From positions 1 through 35,245 of the forward strand of contig JAAYKF010000036.1 in assembly GCA_012522535.1 (NCBI GenBank): DNA of 35,245 bases. The letters are read 5' to 3'. Shown here piece after piece: positions 8,504 to 17,279 of the stretch (positions are counted from its first letter, which is position 1; each line of letters begins with the position of its first letter). A model generated the notes under the pieces. The model saw nothing but the letters and a program-made list of their open reading frames with translations. It was not told where the DNA came from and searched no databases. Both the position numbers and the translations under genes were made by a program. This DNA comes from Bacteroidales bacterium (lineage in GTDB: Bacteria; Bacteroidota; Bacteroidia; Bacteroidales; WCHB1-69).

Positions 8504-9181
8504 ATGAAATCTACCATTGACAACTATAAAGAAATTAGAAATAGCATTCCAGAATCTGTAAATTTAGTAATTGTGAGCAAAACTCACCCTTCAGAGGCTA
8601 TAAAAGAGCTTTATGATGTTGGGCACAGAGCTTTTGGTGAAAACAAATCTCAAGAAATTCTTATTAAACAACAAGAGCTTCCCCTAGATATTGAGTGGCA
8701 TTTTATTGGACATTTGCAACGCAACAAAGTTAGACAAATTGTCCCTTTTGTGCATTTAATACACGGGGTGGATAGCCTTAGACTCTTAAAAGAGATAAAT
8801 AAACAATCCATTAGATTTGAGAAAAAAACCAATTGTTTGTTGCAGTTTTTTATTGCCGATGAAGAGACAAAGTTTGGCTTTGAACTTGACGAGGTAAGAG
8901 AAATTTTGCAAAGCGATGAGTTTAAAGAGATGCAAAACATACAAATTTGCGGTGTAATGGGCATGGCAACATATACAGAAGATGTGGAGCAAATAAAAGC
9001 TGAATTTGTTAATTTAAAAAATATTTTTGACAATCTAAAATCAGAGTTCTTTGCTGGCGACGACAAGTTTAAGGAAATCTCCATGGGGATGACCAACGAC
9101 TATGGCATTGCTGTTGAGCAAGGAAGCACAATTGTACGCATTGGAAGTGCCATATTTGGGGATAGAGATTATTCAAAATAG
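8504..9181 (+). CDS. yggS: YggS-family pyridoxal-phosphate homeostasis protein
   Basis: This is a small cytosolic PLP-binding protein (225 aa, normal length) of the alanine-racemase-like fold. It buffers free PLP and affects amino-acid and keto-acid balance, with no known catalytic reaction. Diagnostic stretches are LVIVSKTHP with the PLP lysine K26, then AFGENKSQE, WHFIGHLQRNKVR, and near the end the phosphate-binding MGMTNDYGIAVEQGSTIVRIGSAIFG. It is a single gene divergent from the LtaS-like gene. Confidence 0.93.
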   Translation: MKSTIDNYKEIRNSIPESVNLVIVSKTHPSEAIKELYDVGHRAFGENKSQEILIKQQELPLDIEWHFIGHLQRNKVRQIVPFVHLIHGVDSLRLLKEINKQSIRFEKKTNCLLQFFIADEETKFGFELDEVREILQSDEFKEMQNIQICGVMGMATYTEDVEQIKAEFVNLKNIFDNLKSEFFAGDDKFKEISMGMTNDYGIAVEQGSTIVRIGSAIFGDRDYSK

Positions 9182-9245
9182 GGGCTTCAATCTGTTAATT
9201 TTGAAAATTAATATGGTTAAAATGTAATTTCAATAATAACATTTG

Positions 9246-9253
9246 TATTTTTG
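9246..9253 (+). promoter_or_regulatory. Putative -7 box upstream of kamA
   Basis: TATTTTTG matches the Bacteroidota -7 consensus TAnnTTTG, about 70 bases before the kamA ATG. No good TTTG is seen at the -33 position, so this is tentative. Confidence 0.35.
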
Positions 9254-9321
9254 CAAAGCAACTATATATTACAATTGTAATTTAAGTTTAGAAATCAACG
9301 TTAAATTATATATAATCAATT

Positions 9322-10569
9322 ATGCTTACCGACAATAGAAAAAAGTATTATCCAGATGTTACTGATGAGCAGTGGAACGACTGGAAATGGCAAGTAAAAA
9401 ACCGTATTGAAACATTAGACCAACTAAAGCAGTTTATCAATCTTAGTCCAGAAGAGGAAGAAGGTGTTAAAGAGTCGTTGAAGACATTGCGAATGGCCAT
9501 AACGCCCTACTATCTTTCGAGAATAAATACGGAGTCGAAAAACTGTCCTATTCGTAAACAGGCTATTCCTACTGGTGCCGAAGCTTTTCAATCGGATGCC
9601 GACTTATTGGATCCGCTTTCGGAAGATGAGGACTCTCCAGTTCCTGGATTGACACATCGCTATCCAGACAGAGTTTTATTTTTAATAACCGATATGTGTT
9701 CGATGTATTGCCGCCATTGCACACGTCGCAGATTTGCTGGTCAAACGGATAGCCAGTCGCCTTCCGACAGAATTCAAGCTGCTATAGACTATATAGCTCG
9801 TACTCCAGAAGTGAGAGACGTATTATTGTCAGGTGGTGACGCCTTGATGGTAAGCGATAAAATGTTGGAATCAATAATTCAAAGATTGAGAGAGATTCCT
9901 CATGTTGAAATCATCAGAATAGGTACCAGAACACCAGTGGTTTGTCCACAAAGAATTACTGACGACTTGGTGAATATGCTTAAAAAATATCATCCAATTT
10001 GGCTAAACACGCATTTTAATCATCCCAACGAAATCACTCCAGAATCGTCAGCAGCTTGCGAAAAGCTTGCCAATGCTGGTATTCCATTGGGCAACCAATC
10101 GGTTCTACTACGCGGTGTGAATGATTGCACCAGTGTGATGAAAAACTTGGTTCAAGGATTGGGAAAAATTAGAGTTAGACCATATTACATATATCAATGT
10201 GATCTTTCTATGGGCTTAGAACACTTCCGTACACCTGTTTCAAAAGGTATTGAAATAATTGAAAATTTACGTGGACACACATCTGGTTATGCTGTTCCAA
10301 CTTTTGTGGTTGATGCTCCCGGAGGTGGTGGAAAAACTCCTGTGATGCCCAACTACTTAATTTCGCAAAGTCCAGGAAGAGTTGTACTACGTAACTTTGA
10401 AGGTGTTATTACAACATATACTGAACCTTCAGACTATGTAAGCAACTGTAGCTGTGATGATTGCAATCAAAACTCTGGTTCTAAAGGTGTTGCATCGCTA
10501 CTTCGTGGCGATCAACTTTCGCTTGAACCACAAAATTTAGATAGAAAGAAAAGAACTGAAAAGAAATAA
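9322..10569 (+). CDS. kamA: L-lysine 2,3-aminomutase
   Basis: This radical-SAM, PLP-dependent enzyme converts L-lysine to L-beta-lysine, the first step of anaerobic lysine fermentation and also of osmolyte synthesis. It is 415 aa, matching characterised clostridial enzymes. CSMYCRHC at 126-133 supplies the three cysteines (C126, C130, C133) of the [4Fe-4S]-SAM cluster. DVLLSGGDAL follows. D294 (YQCDLSMG) and D331 (VVDAPGGGGK) are the expected substrate-amino-binding aspartates, and K338 the PLP lysine. The rest of a kam cluster is not adjacent, although a KamB-like gene lies about 5 kb downstream. Transcription ends at a shared hairpin. Confidence 0.95.
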   Translation: MLTDNRKKYYPDVTDEQWNDWKWQVKNRIETLDQLKQFINLSPEEEEGVKESLKTLRMAITPYYLSRINTESKNCPIRKQAIPTGAEAFQSDADLLDPLSEDEDSPVPGLTHRYPDRVLFLITDMCSMYCRHCTRRRFAGQTDSQSPSDRIQAAIDYIARTPEVRDVLLSGGDALMVSDKMLESIIQRLREIPHVEIIRIGTRTPVVCPQRITDDLVNMLKKYHPIWLNTHFNHPNEITPESSAACEKLANAGIPLGNQSVLLRGVNDCTSVMKNLVQGLGKIRVRPYYIYQCDLSMGLEHFRTPVSKGIEIIENLRGHTSGYAVPTFVVDAPGGGGKTPVMPNYLISQSPGRVVLRNFEGVITTYTEPSDYVSNCSCDDCNQNSGSKGVASLLRGDQLSLEPQNLDRKKRTEKK

Positions 10570-10609
10570 AACAGTTTGGACTATTTTCTTATTTGTTTGC
10601 ACAAAAAAA

Positions 10610-10632
10610 CGGCTGAAAATCAGCCGTTTTTT
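10610..10632. terminator. Bidirectional terminator between kamA and ilvE
   Basis: A perfect 7-bp stem (cggctga / tcagccg) with a 3-base loop has seven A before it and six T after it, so it can serve the convergent kamA (plus) and ilvE (minus) transcripts. Confidence 0.85.
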
Positions 10633-10650
10633 ATTAGAATTTTTTGTTGT

Positions 10651-11673
10651 TTATTCCACAATATCACACCAATTGAATTTGTCTTCAACTTCGCCATATT
10701 GTATTCCTTGTAATGTTTTGAAAAGTTTTTCGCTCCAAGGTCCTGGATTTCCATCTTTTGAAATTTTGTAAATATCGCCAGTATCGCGGTCGTGAATTTC
10801 GCCAATGGGTGAAATAACGGCTGCTGTACCGCATGCACCAGCTTCTTCAAAAGTAGCCAATTCTTCAACAGTAATATGACGACGTTCAACTTTCAGACCG
10901 AGGTCTTCTGCCAATGTACGCAGACTCATATTAGTAATTGATGGTAAAATTGATGCTGACTCTGGAGTTACATATGTATTATTTTTTATACCGTAGAAGT
11001 TAGCTGGACCAGCTTCGTCTATATATTTTTTCTCTTTAGCTTCTAAGAAAATTGGTGCAGCAAAACCTTCACCTTTGGCACGTTCGCCAGCTCTTAAACT
11101 AGCGGCATAGTTTCCACCAACTTTAATATTACCTGTTCCAAGAGGAGCTGCACGGTCGTAGTCTCTAACTAATTGCATTTTCACTGGTTTGAACCCTTCT
11201 TTAAAGTATGGTCCTACAGGAGTTACAAATACCATAAATAAATATTCATCAGCAGGGCTAACACCAACGCGAGCACCAGTACCTATCAATAATGGGCGGA
11301 TATATAGCGAGCCACCTGTTCCATAAGGAGGAATAAAATGTTTATTTTCAAGTACTACTCTATCAATTGCTTCTTTAAAAATATCTTCGGGAACTTCTGC
11401 CATTAAAATTCCTCTTGACGAACTTGCAAGACGTTTCCAATTTTCTCTCCAACGGAAAAGACGAATTTTTCCATCTTTGCCCATAAATGCTTTCATGCCT
11501 TCAAAAGCTGCTTGTCCGTAGTGTAAACAAGTTGCGGCCATATGCATAGTTATTTCTTCAGAAGATGTTGCTTCAATTTGTCCCCATTTGCCATTTCGGT
11601 AGTAGCTTCTCACGTTAACATCGGTTTTAATATAACCGAAAGATAGGTTTTTCCAATCAATGTTGTTACTCAT
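10651..11673 (-). CDS. ilvE: Branched-chain amino acid aminotransferase
   Basis: This is a cytosolic fold-IV PLP enzyme that exchanges amino groups between glutamate and the keto acids of leucine, isoleucine and valine. At 340 aa it resembles the longer, eukaryotic-like BCAT type (early HYGQAAFEGMKAF and FRWRENWKRL motifs). K184 in GNIKVGGNYAASL is the expected PLP lysine, and the cofactor loop ends in EEAGACGTAAVISP. It is convergent with kamA and stands alone; no other ilv or leu genes are near. Confidence 0.95.
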   Translation of the reverse strand: MSNNIDWKNLSFGYIKTDVNVRSYYRNGKWGQIEATSSEEITMHMAATCLHYGQAAFEGMKAFMGKDGKIRLFRWRENWKRLASSSRGILMAEVPEDIFKEAIDRVVLENKHFIPPYGTGGSLYIRPLLIGTGARVGVSPADEYLFMVFVTPVGPYFKEGFKPVKMQLVRDYDRAAPLGTGNIKVGGNYAASLRAGERAKGEGFAAPIFLEAKEKKYIDEAGPANFYGIKNNTYVTPESASILPSITNMSLRTLAEDLGLKVERRHITVEELATFEEAGACGTAAVISPIGEIHDRDTGDIYKISKDGNPGPWSEKLFKTLQGIQYGEVEDKFNWCDIVE

Positions 11674-11766
11674 AATATACTCTATTTTATAATTAATATT
11701 CTATTCAAAACACTAAATTAGGAATTATATTTAAGACTTCGACAAAAAAACAAAAAAAAATTCAAT

Positions 11767-13257
11767 TTATTCTGTTTTTGAAGCCAAAATTAGCAGTTCT
11801 TCAACAATATCTCTTATATCTTCACCCTTGCATTTATAGTTATTTACTATGGCTGCGAAGGTTAAAATCTCTTTTTTAGAATTATATATATATCCTGCAT
11901 AGGCTCTGACTCCTTGCATGGAACCACTTTTGGCATAAACGATAGGTCTTTGGGCAACAGCTCGTTTTCTGAACATATTTCTTAAAGTGCCTGATTTTCC
12001 TGCTTCAGACATACTGTAATAAAAAATATCTTTGTGTTTGCTTTTAATCATATGCTCCAAAAGATTGCAAAAAAATGCTGCATTAACGGCATTGTTTCTG
12101 GACAAGCCACTACCATCGGCTATGATTACCTCTTCCACTCCTATATTTAAACGTCTAATAAGCATCTGAACAGCCGATGAACCAGTTTCGTATGATGCAG
12201 TTTTGAAATGTTTTAGACCCAAAGATTTAAAAAGTGCCTCTGCATATATATTATTACTAAATCTGTTAATTAGAGGAATTATGTATGTTAAACTTGGTGA
12301 ATAATGCGTAGAAATTAAAACTCTTTTGCTGCTTGCTTCTATATCTTCTTCTTCGTGCAAAACACTTAATTTATTCTCAGTTTTAATTCCATTAGCATTA
12401 AAAAACTCATCCAAATAACTTATAAATACAAACTCAGGTTTGGGCAATGCAGCTTTAAGTATGGTTTGCTTTGAGCTAACGGGAATACTTCCTTCAAGGA
12501 AAAAATTTCCATCAAAATGGTTTACATACGCCATAGAATTATTTCCACTTCCTATTTTTTCTATCCTTACATTGTTTACAATGTTGAGCCCGTATGGAAA
12601 CGGAAATATGGAGTCAATTTTGGTGGTATCTCCTATTTTGGAGTCAGATTTTAGGAATATTTCTATTTGATTGCTATTGAAATTAATAGCCGATGCACCT
12701 GCACCGTATGTGTTTCCCACGTCAGACCATTGCCAAAGCGGTGATACTTGCTCTTTCTGAAAGAGTGAAATATCGGCTATTATTTCGCCTTCAATTTTAT
12801 TTATTCCTTTGGCTTTAAGAGATTTTGTCCAATTTTGAAAAATGGCTTCTTGCTGTGTTGTCTTCCATCTTGGGGTGCAGAATGTGGGGTCGCCGTAGCC
12901 TTTTATATAGATATTTCCTTTTAGAACCGAGTCTTTGGTTATAAAACCATCGTGAAGGATTTCGGTTTTAAATCTGTAATTTTCGCCAAGGCTAATTAGT
13001 GCTGCCGATGTGTTTATGAGTTTCATAACAGATGCTGGCACGAGGTTCATATTGGGGTTTAGCTCGGCTATAATTTCCGAATTTTCCACCTTTTTAAGCT
13101 GAAAACTAATTGCACTATTCTTAAGATTTGGATTCTCTTGAAGTTTATTTAGAAAACTCTGTAAGTTGCTTAGTTTTGCTTGTGCCGAAATATACGATAA
13201 TGGCAATAATGCCATTAATATGAATAAGCTTAATCGTATTATCTGTTGTTTCCTCAT
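11767..13257 (-). CDS. dacB: PBP4-type D-alanyl-D-alanine carboxypeptidase/endopeptidase
   Basis: This is a periplasmic peptidase of family S13 that trims or opens peptidoglycan cross-links. It is 496 aa with an N-terminal signal peptide ending near AQA (residues 25-27). The active-site motifs are all present: SVMK at 76-79 (S76 nucleophile, K79 base), SGLSRNN with its SxN triad in the C-terminal half, and KSGS (the KTG-equivalent box) near residue 443. The long insert between the first two motifs is normal for PBP4. It is a single gene with no obvious terminator before ilvE. Confidence 0.92.
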   Translation of the reverse strand: MRKQQIIRLSLFILMALLPLSYISAQAKLSNLQSFLNKLQENPNLKNSAISFQLKKVENSEIIAELNPNMNLVPASVMKLINTSAALISLGENYRFKTEILHDGFITKDSVLKGNIYIKGYGDPTFCTPRWKTTQQEAIFQNWTKSLKAKGINKIEGEIIADISLFQKEQVSPLWQWSDVGNTYGAGASAINFNSNQIEIFLKSDSKIGDTTKIDSIFPFPYGLNIVNNVRIEKIGSGNNSMAYVNHFDGNFFLEGSIPVSSKQTILKAALPKPEFVFISYLDEFFNANGIKTENKLSVLHEEEDIEASSKRVLISTHYSPSLTYIIPLINRFSNNIYAEALFKSLGLKHFKTASYETGSSAVQMLIRRLNIGVEEVIIADGSGLSRNNAVNAAFFCNLLEHMIKSKHKDIFYYSMSEAGKSGTLRNMFRKRAVAQRPIVYAKSGSMQGVRAYAGYIYNSKKEILTFAAIVNNYKCKGEDIRDIVEELLILASKTE

Positions 13258-13311
13258 TTTTTACATTATTGTTTGCAAAGTTAAAAAAATGCTGTTTTAT
13301 ACAATAAAAAA

Positions 13312-13331
13312 GGGAGCTAAAAATTGCTCCC
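13312..13331 (-). terminator. Terminator after the T9SS-sorted protein gene
   Basis: A gggagc / gctccc stem with an 8-base AT loop lies 24 bases past the gene's stop, followed on the minus strand by six T (13311-13306). Confidence 0.65.
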
Positions 13332-13354
13332 TTTTAATATTGTGTGATATAAGT

Positions 13355-15019
13355 TTATTTAATAACAACTTTCTTCACTGTAACTTCTTGACCATTATCA
13401 ATTTTCACGAAGTAAACACCTGATTGGTAGTTTGCTGAATTGATAGTCAAAATATTTTGTGTATTGTCGATAGTTTCAACAACTTGTCCTAAAGCGTTAA
13501 CAACAGTTACAGTTGTGTTTTCTGCGTTGCGTATTTGGAAGCTGTTGTTTGCTGGGTTAGGATAGATATTAATTTTTGCTTGTAAGCTTTCTTCGATAGA
13601 AGTACCTACAGAGATACTTACATCATCAAGTTTGATTTGGAAAACGTCTGAAGAGTTATGGTGACGGAAAGCGATATAAACTTTTTGTCCATTGTATTCA
13701 GCAAGAGATACACTTCTTTCAAACCAACTACCATCGTACATTGGTAAAGTTTCTGAGAATACTGATGTAAAGCTACTTAGTTCAGCATCAGTAGTAGAAA
13801 TCATAATTGAGTAATTCTCATCTGAGTAGTCTTCGTCTTGACCTGCTACAAAATATTTCAACACCAAATCTTCTACATTTACATCAACTTGTGGTGTAAT
13901 TAGGTAGTTGTCTGGGAAAAGTGCATCACCGTCCCATGAAGCCGACATCATAGCAAAGCTTCCTGAATGTGGTGAGTGTCCAGGCTCACCAACTAGTTCC
14001 CAAAAATATCCATCACCATCTGCATCAATATTTAACCAGCAAGACAAAGTTGAGGGGTCTTCAAAACTTTCTGTCCATGGGAATGTAGAAATTTCATCAC
14101 ATTCAATTGCATTACCTGCAAGGCTTAGCTCTACTGTTCCACCATTAGTTTCAATCTGTACAGTAGCATTGTTATCTCCAACAACTGTTGGTTCGTATGT
14201 AATAGTAAAAGTATAATCTTGACCATTGGTAAGGCTTACTGCACTTGCATCAAATGTAGTTGTGAAAGGGGCTTCTATACCAGTGATATTAGAAGCTGTT
14301 AATGTTTCTGCACCATCATTAAATAGCTTTACTTCTTTGGTTACAGATCCGGGTAGAATAACTGAACCAAAGTTTAATGAGTTGGCTGACAAAGAAGCTA
14401 TTGGCTCTGTAGGAAGATCTCCTAATTGAACACGGATATTCCAGTTAGCATCAATCTCAATATCTGTTGATAAACGAATCCATTCATTAGAGAATATCAT
14501 ATAGTCTCCATTTTCATGGGCAGGACCAGCATCACAACCAGCAGGATAACCGCTACTTACACTTACTTCATAACCAAAATACAAATCTGTAGTTCCATCA
14601 ATTGCAAGAGAATTAATATTAATAGTATTCCAACCATCAACAGAGGCAAATGCCTTACGATAGACCTCATTACCTTCAAATCCATCATAAACCACAACCG
14701 AAGTTGAATTTGTAGGTCCATTTATGTAAACTTGCATTTTTAATAAATACTTTCCTACATGAGCTGCCAAATCAGCTGCAGGAATTTTCATAAGTACTGT
14801 AAATTCAGCTGCACCACCAGTTCCAATAGCATCATCGTTTTCACCATCATAGTGAATCCAGTCTGCTCTCGTAGCATCGTTAGCTTTGCTAACAAACTCT
14901 ACGCCAGCTTGCTTTGCGGACATAAAGTCATTTTGTGTGGCGGTGTTTTTACGTGCCACTTGTGCGTTGATTGAAAAAATCATTGCAAACAACACTGTTA
15001 AAATTGTAATTTTTCTCAT
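13355..15019 (-). CDS. Secreted protein with choice-of-anchor D and J domains and T9SS sorting tail
   Basis: This 554-aa exported protein has a signal peptide (MRKITILTVLFAMIFSINAQ). The N-terminal domain (about 40-200) is unassigned. An ASPM/SPD-2/Hydin-like choice-of-anchor D domain follows at about 205-305 (SANSLNFGSVILPGSVTKEV). A cleaved-adhesin/choice-of-anchor J domain spans about 310-475 (FPWTESFEDPSTLSCWLN, LKLDDVSI-like IKLDDVSIS). The C-terminus is a type A T9SS sorting domain (INIYPNPANN, then SGVYFVKIDNG and KKVVIK). It should cross the outer membrane through the type IX system and be surface-bound or released. No catalytic motif is visible, so a binding or adhesin role is the reasonable inference. 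Confidence 0.88.
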   Translation of the reverse strand: MRKITILTVLFAMIFSINAQVARKNTATQNDFMSAKQAGVEFVSKANDATRADWIHYDGENDDAIGTGGAAEFTVLMKIPAADLAAHVGKYLLKMQVYINGPTNSTSVVVYDGFEGNEVYRKAFASVDGWNTININSLAIDGTTDLYFGYEVSVSSGYPAGCDAGPAHENGDYMIFSNEWIRLSTDIEIDANWNIRVQLGDLPTEPIASLSANSLNFGSVILPGSVTKEVKLFNDGAETLTASNITGIEAPFTTTFDASAVSLTNGQDYTFTITYEPTVVGDNNATVQIETNGGTVELSLAGNAIECDEISTFPWTESFEDPSTLSCWLNIDADGDGYFWELVGEPGHSPHSGSFAMMSASWDGDALFPDNYLITPQVDVNVEDLVLKYFVAGQDEDYSDENYSIMISTTDAELSSFTSVFSETLPMYDGSWFERSVSLAEYNGQKVYIAFRHHNSSDVFQIKLDDVSISVGTSIEESLQAKINIYPNPANNSFQIRNAENTTVTVVNALGQVVETIDNTQNILTINSANYQSGVYFVKIDNGQEVTVKKVVIK

Positions 15020-15084
15020 AATAATAGTTTTTGTTGATTATTCTAATTTCTTATTAATTTGTTTACATATAACGTTTCACACAT

Positions 15085-15092
15085 CAAATGTA
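15085..15092 (-). promoter_or_regulatory. Putative -7 box of the T9SS-sorted protein gene
   Basis: On the minus strand TACATTTG matches TAnnTTTG about 65 bases before the ATG. A -33 element at correct spacing is not clear. Confidence 0.35.
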
Positions 15093-15277
15093 AAAGACAA
15101 AAATAATAACTATTTTTTACAATACAAAACAATAAGCACATTTAACAATATTGATTAGCGTTTTTAACATTTGAATTTAAAAAAAAGTGCAGGTTGCAAA
15201 TATTAAATTAATGAAATAGTTACTTTCACCATTTCAGAAACACAACATCAACTAGATAGAATGTTTTTAAAAGATTG

Positions 15278-16297
15278 TTATATCACGGTTTTTCTCAAAT
15301 GCCTAACATCATACACCGACATATTAATGGCTTGTGAAAGCTTATTTCTAATACCTTCCGAGTCGAAAACAAAGCCATTGGGCGCAAGGGGATTTAGGCA
15401 GACTGCCAACAAGTTTGTACGTTCTACGACCTCTATTTTTCCGCCACAGCGGATATATTTTTCAAAGACATCCTTTGTTGCAAACACTTTGGTAAAATCC
15501 TTGACAATGATGGCGGAATGACCGCTATTGGGCTGACTTATAACAAAATTCAAAAACTGATTGCTCAATGCACCGCTAACAAAAATCCGCTTACCATAGT
15601 GAAATATATCTGTCTTGTTTTGGGATAGTAAAAAGCCTGAAGGGATATCTAATTTATGCTGTAAATCATTTTCATCTATACCAAATATTCCATTTTCAAT
15701 GGCTAATAAATCGTCCCTATTTTTCAAATTTGCTTTTGGTAGATTTATCAAATCAACGGTAAATTTTGTTTTGTCAACCAATTGTTTTGCACTGGTGGAA
15801 ACGGCTGCACCAGTGTTTAAAATCATACAATCGGTAATGGCAGGCGAAGCTAACGACAAGCGCGAAAGTGCACCATCAACAACCACTATATTATTGTTTT
15901 CAGATAATTTATCCAAGTATGACTTCAGCTCATCGGTGCTACTTGGTCCGGCTAAAATAACTTTTCCTTTGCTCAACGACCTTGCTGTTACATAACGGCC
16001 TAAAAAGCCAGAAGTTTTACTTAAATCTATTACTTCTGAAACTAATTTTCGTTGATTATAAAATTTCTCTAATGTAACAAATACCGTATTTTTGGGCAAT
16101 TCTATTTCTGGCTTCGGAGTGTTAGTTACAGCATCAATCGACTCGCCATCAATCCCTATTGAAGTGAGTGCAATTTTAATATCTCTTTGCGATAATTTTT
16201 CAACAACATAGTTCAAACATTCGGTTTTACCCGTATTTTTTTCCAAACCTACTATTGCAATGCTTTTATAATTTAATATGTTGTCGATAAAGGGCAT
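15278..16297 (-). CDS. P-loop NTPase, resembles lysine 5,6-aminomutase reactivase subunit KamB
   Basis: This 339-aa cytosolic protein has a Walker A near its start (VGLEKNTGKTE, about residues 16-26), then ALTSIGIDGES and a Walker B-like strand (NNIVVVDGAL). The Walker A and the overall length recall the KamB protein of anaerobic lysine-fermentation clusters, which with KamC reactivates the B12-dependent lysine 5,6-aminomutase. This is from memory of the family, not a search. The presence of kamA about 5 kb away supports the idea, but kamC, kamD and kamE are not in the window, so the cluster would be dispersed. If not KamB, it is an unassigned P-loop protein of the SIMIBI type. Confidence 0.5.
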   Translation of the reverse strand: MPFIDNILNYKSIAIVGLEKNTGKTECLNYVVEKLSQRDIKIALTSIGIDGESIDAVTNTPKPEIELPKNTVFVTLEKFYNQRKLVSEVIDLSKTSGFLGRYVTARSLSKGKVILAGPSSTDELKSYLDKLSENNNIVVVDGALSRLSLASPAITDCMILNTGAAVSTSAKQLVDKTKFTVDLINLPKANLKNRDDLLAIENGIFGIDENDLQHKLDIPSGFLLSQNKTDIFHYGKRIFVSGALSNQFLNFVISQPNSGHSAIIVKDFTKVFATKDVFEKYIRCGGKIEVVERTNLLAVCLNPLAPNGFVFDSEGIRNKLSQAINMSVYDVRHLRKTVI

Positions 16298-16360
16298 TTG
16301 AAATATCTGCTATTTAGAACTGTTATAAATTCATCATGAATTTGAACAGTAAATTATTTT

Positions 16361-16570
16361 CTATTGTTCATCTGTTGTTTCCACCTCTTCGTTCTTATCT
16401 GTAGTGTTGTATTCGCTGTCGAAATAGGAGTTAACATCCTCTATAACCGACTGGCGATCTATGTTGTGCAATGAATCTTCGATGGCTCTTAGTCGTTCTT
16501 CTTCTTGTGCACTCATACCACACGACAGAACAAAAAGTGAGACAATGGAAAATATTATTATCTTTTTCAT
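16361..16570 (-). CDS. Small lipoprotein, 69 aa, unknown function
   Basis: It has a signal peptide with a lipobox (LFVLSCG, lipidated C17), followed by a short acidic tail rich in Glu and Asp (EEERLRAIEDSLHNIDRQ) that may form one helix. It is predicted to be anchored in a membrane. No family is recognised. It is divergent from sodB; a -7-like TAGATTTG lies at 16593-16586 on the minus strand, about 16 bases before its ATG. Confidence 0.65.
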   Translation of the reverse strand: MKKIIIFSIVSLFVLSCGMSAQEEERLRAIEDSLHNIDRQSVIEDVNSYFDSEYNTTDKNEEVETTDEQ

Positions 16571-16625
16571 TGGTATAATTTTCTACAAATCTACAATAAA
16601 AATTAATAACTTAAAAAAAGAAATT

Positions 16626-17204
16626 ATGACATTTACATTAAAGGAATTACCTTATGAGAAAACGGCTCTTGAGCCTTTTATTTCGGCAAAAACATTAGAA
16701 TTTCATTATGGCAAACATCATCAAGCCTATGTAAACAACTTGAACAATTTGATAGTTGGTACTGAGTTTGAAAATGAAACTTCGTTAGAAGAGATTATCA
16801 AAAAATCGAAAGGTGGAATTTTCAACAATGCGGCACAAGTTTGGAATCACAGTTTTTATTGGAATCAGTTTTGCAAAGAGGGAAAGAAGAAACCAGAAGG
16901 CAAACTTCTATCATTGATTGAAGATGCTTTTGGTAGTTTCGAAAAATTTGTAGAAGAGTTCAACAAGGCATCTGCTACACTATTTGGTTCGGGTTGGTCG
17001 TGGTTGGTTTTGAATGGCGAAGGCAAGTTGGAAATCACACAAGAGAGCAACGCGGGAAACCCCATGACATCGGGTCTGAAACCACTTTTGACTTGTGATG
17101 TTTGGGAGCATGCATATTATATTGATTATCAAAACAAGCGCCCAGACTATATTGCAAATTTCTGGGAAATTTTAGATTGGAGTGTAATTGAGAATAGATT
17201 ATAA
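16626..17204 (+). CDS. sodB: Superoxide dismutase, iron/manganese family (Fe-type)
   Basis: This cytosolic enzyme converts superoxide to oxygen and hydrogen peroxide. The ATG at 16626 gives 192 aa, the normal length, beginning MTFTLKELPYEKTALEP; the frame is open further upstream but that part has no family match. Metal ligands are H27 (EFHYGKHHQAYV), H74 (QVWNHSFYW), D158 and H162 (DVWEHAYYIDYQNKRPDY). QVWNHSFYW and GSGWSWLV resemble Fe-type or cambialistic enzymes of anaerobic Bacteroidota. A terminator follows. Confidence 0.95.
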   Translation: MTFTLKELPYEKTALEPFISAKTLEFHYGKHHQAYVNNLNNLIVGTEFENETSLEEIIKKSKGGIFNNAAQVWNHSFYWNQFCKEGKKKPEGKLLSLIEDAFGSFEKFVEEFNKASATLFGSGWSWLVLNGEGKLEITQESNAGNPMTSGLKPLLTCDVWEHAYYIDYQNKRPDYIANFWEILDWSVIENRL

Positions 17205-17215
17205 TACCGATTGGA
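17199..17215 (+). repeat. Copy of dispersed motif TTATAATACCGATTGGA
   Basis: This 17-base copy overlaps the sodB stop codon and lies just before its terminator. It matches 6509-6525 with one mismatch and 14 bases at 32277-32290 closely. Confidence 0.4.
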
Positions 17216-17228
17216 ATTAAAAAGTAAA

Positions 17229-17262
17229 ACAGCCATATCTCACGACATGGCTGTTTTTTTTT
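17229..17262 (+). terminator. Terminator of sodB
   Basis: An 8-bp stem (acagccat / atggctgt) with a 10-base loop is followed by a run of eight or more T, 25 bases after the sodB stop. On the minus strand it could also end the ftsZ transcript, since it lies just past ftsZ. Confidence 0.8.
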
Positions 17263-17279
17263 GTTTATGCCCAAATCAA

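Noticed and set aside
13908-14216. Long plus-strand frames opposite the T9SS-sorted protein gene
   Set aside because: They are antisense shadows of a well-supported gene, with no domain, signal peptide or promoter. The same holds for antisense frames over mutAB, ftsZ, rsmH-ftsI and others.
16461-16625. Upstream extension of sodB by 55 codons
   Set aside because: The added residues have no superoxide dismutase match and overlap the divergent lipoprotein gene. The ATG at 16626 gives the family's usual start.
17035-17274. 79-aa minus-strand frame covering the sodB 3' end and terminator
   Set aside because: It runs antisense through sodB and its terminator hairpin and has no recognisable features.
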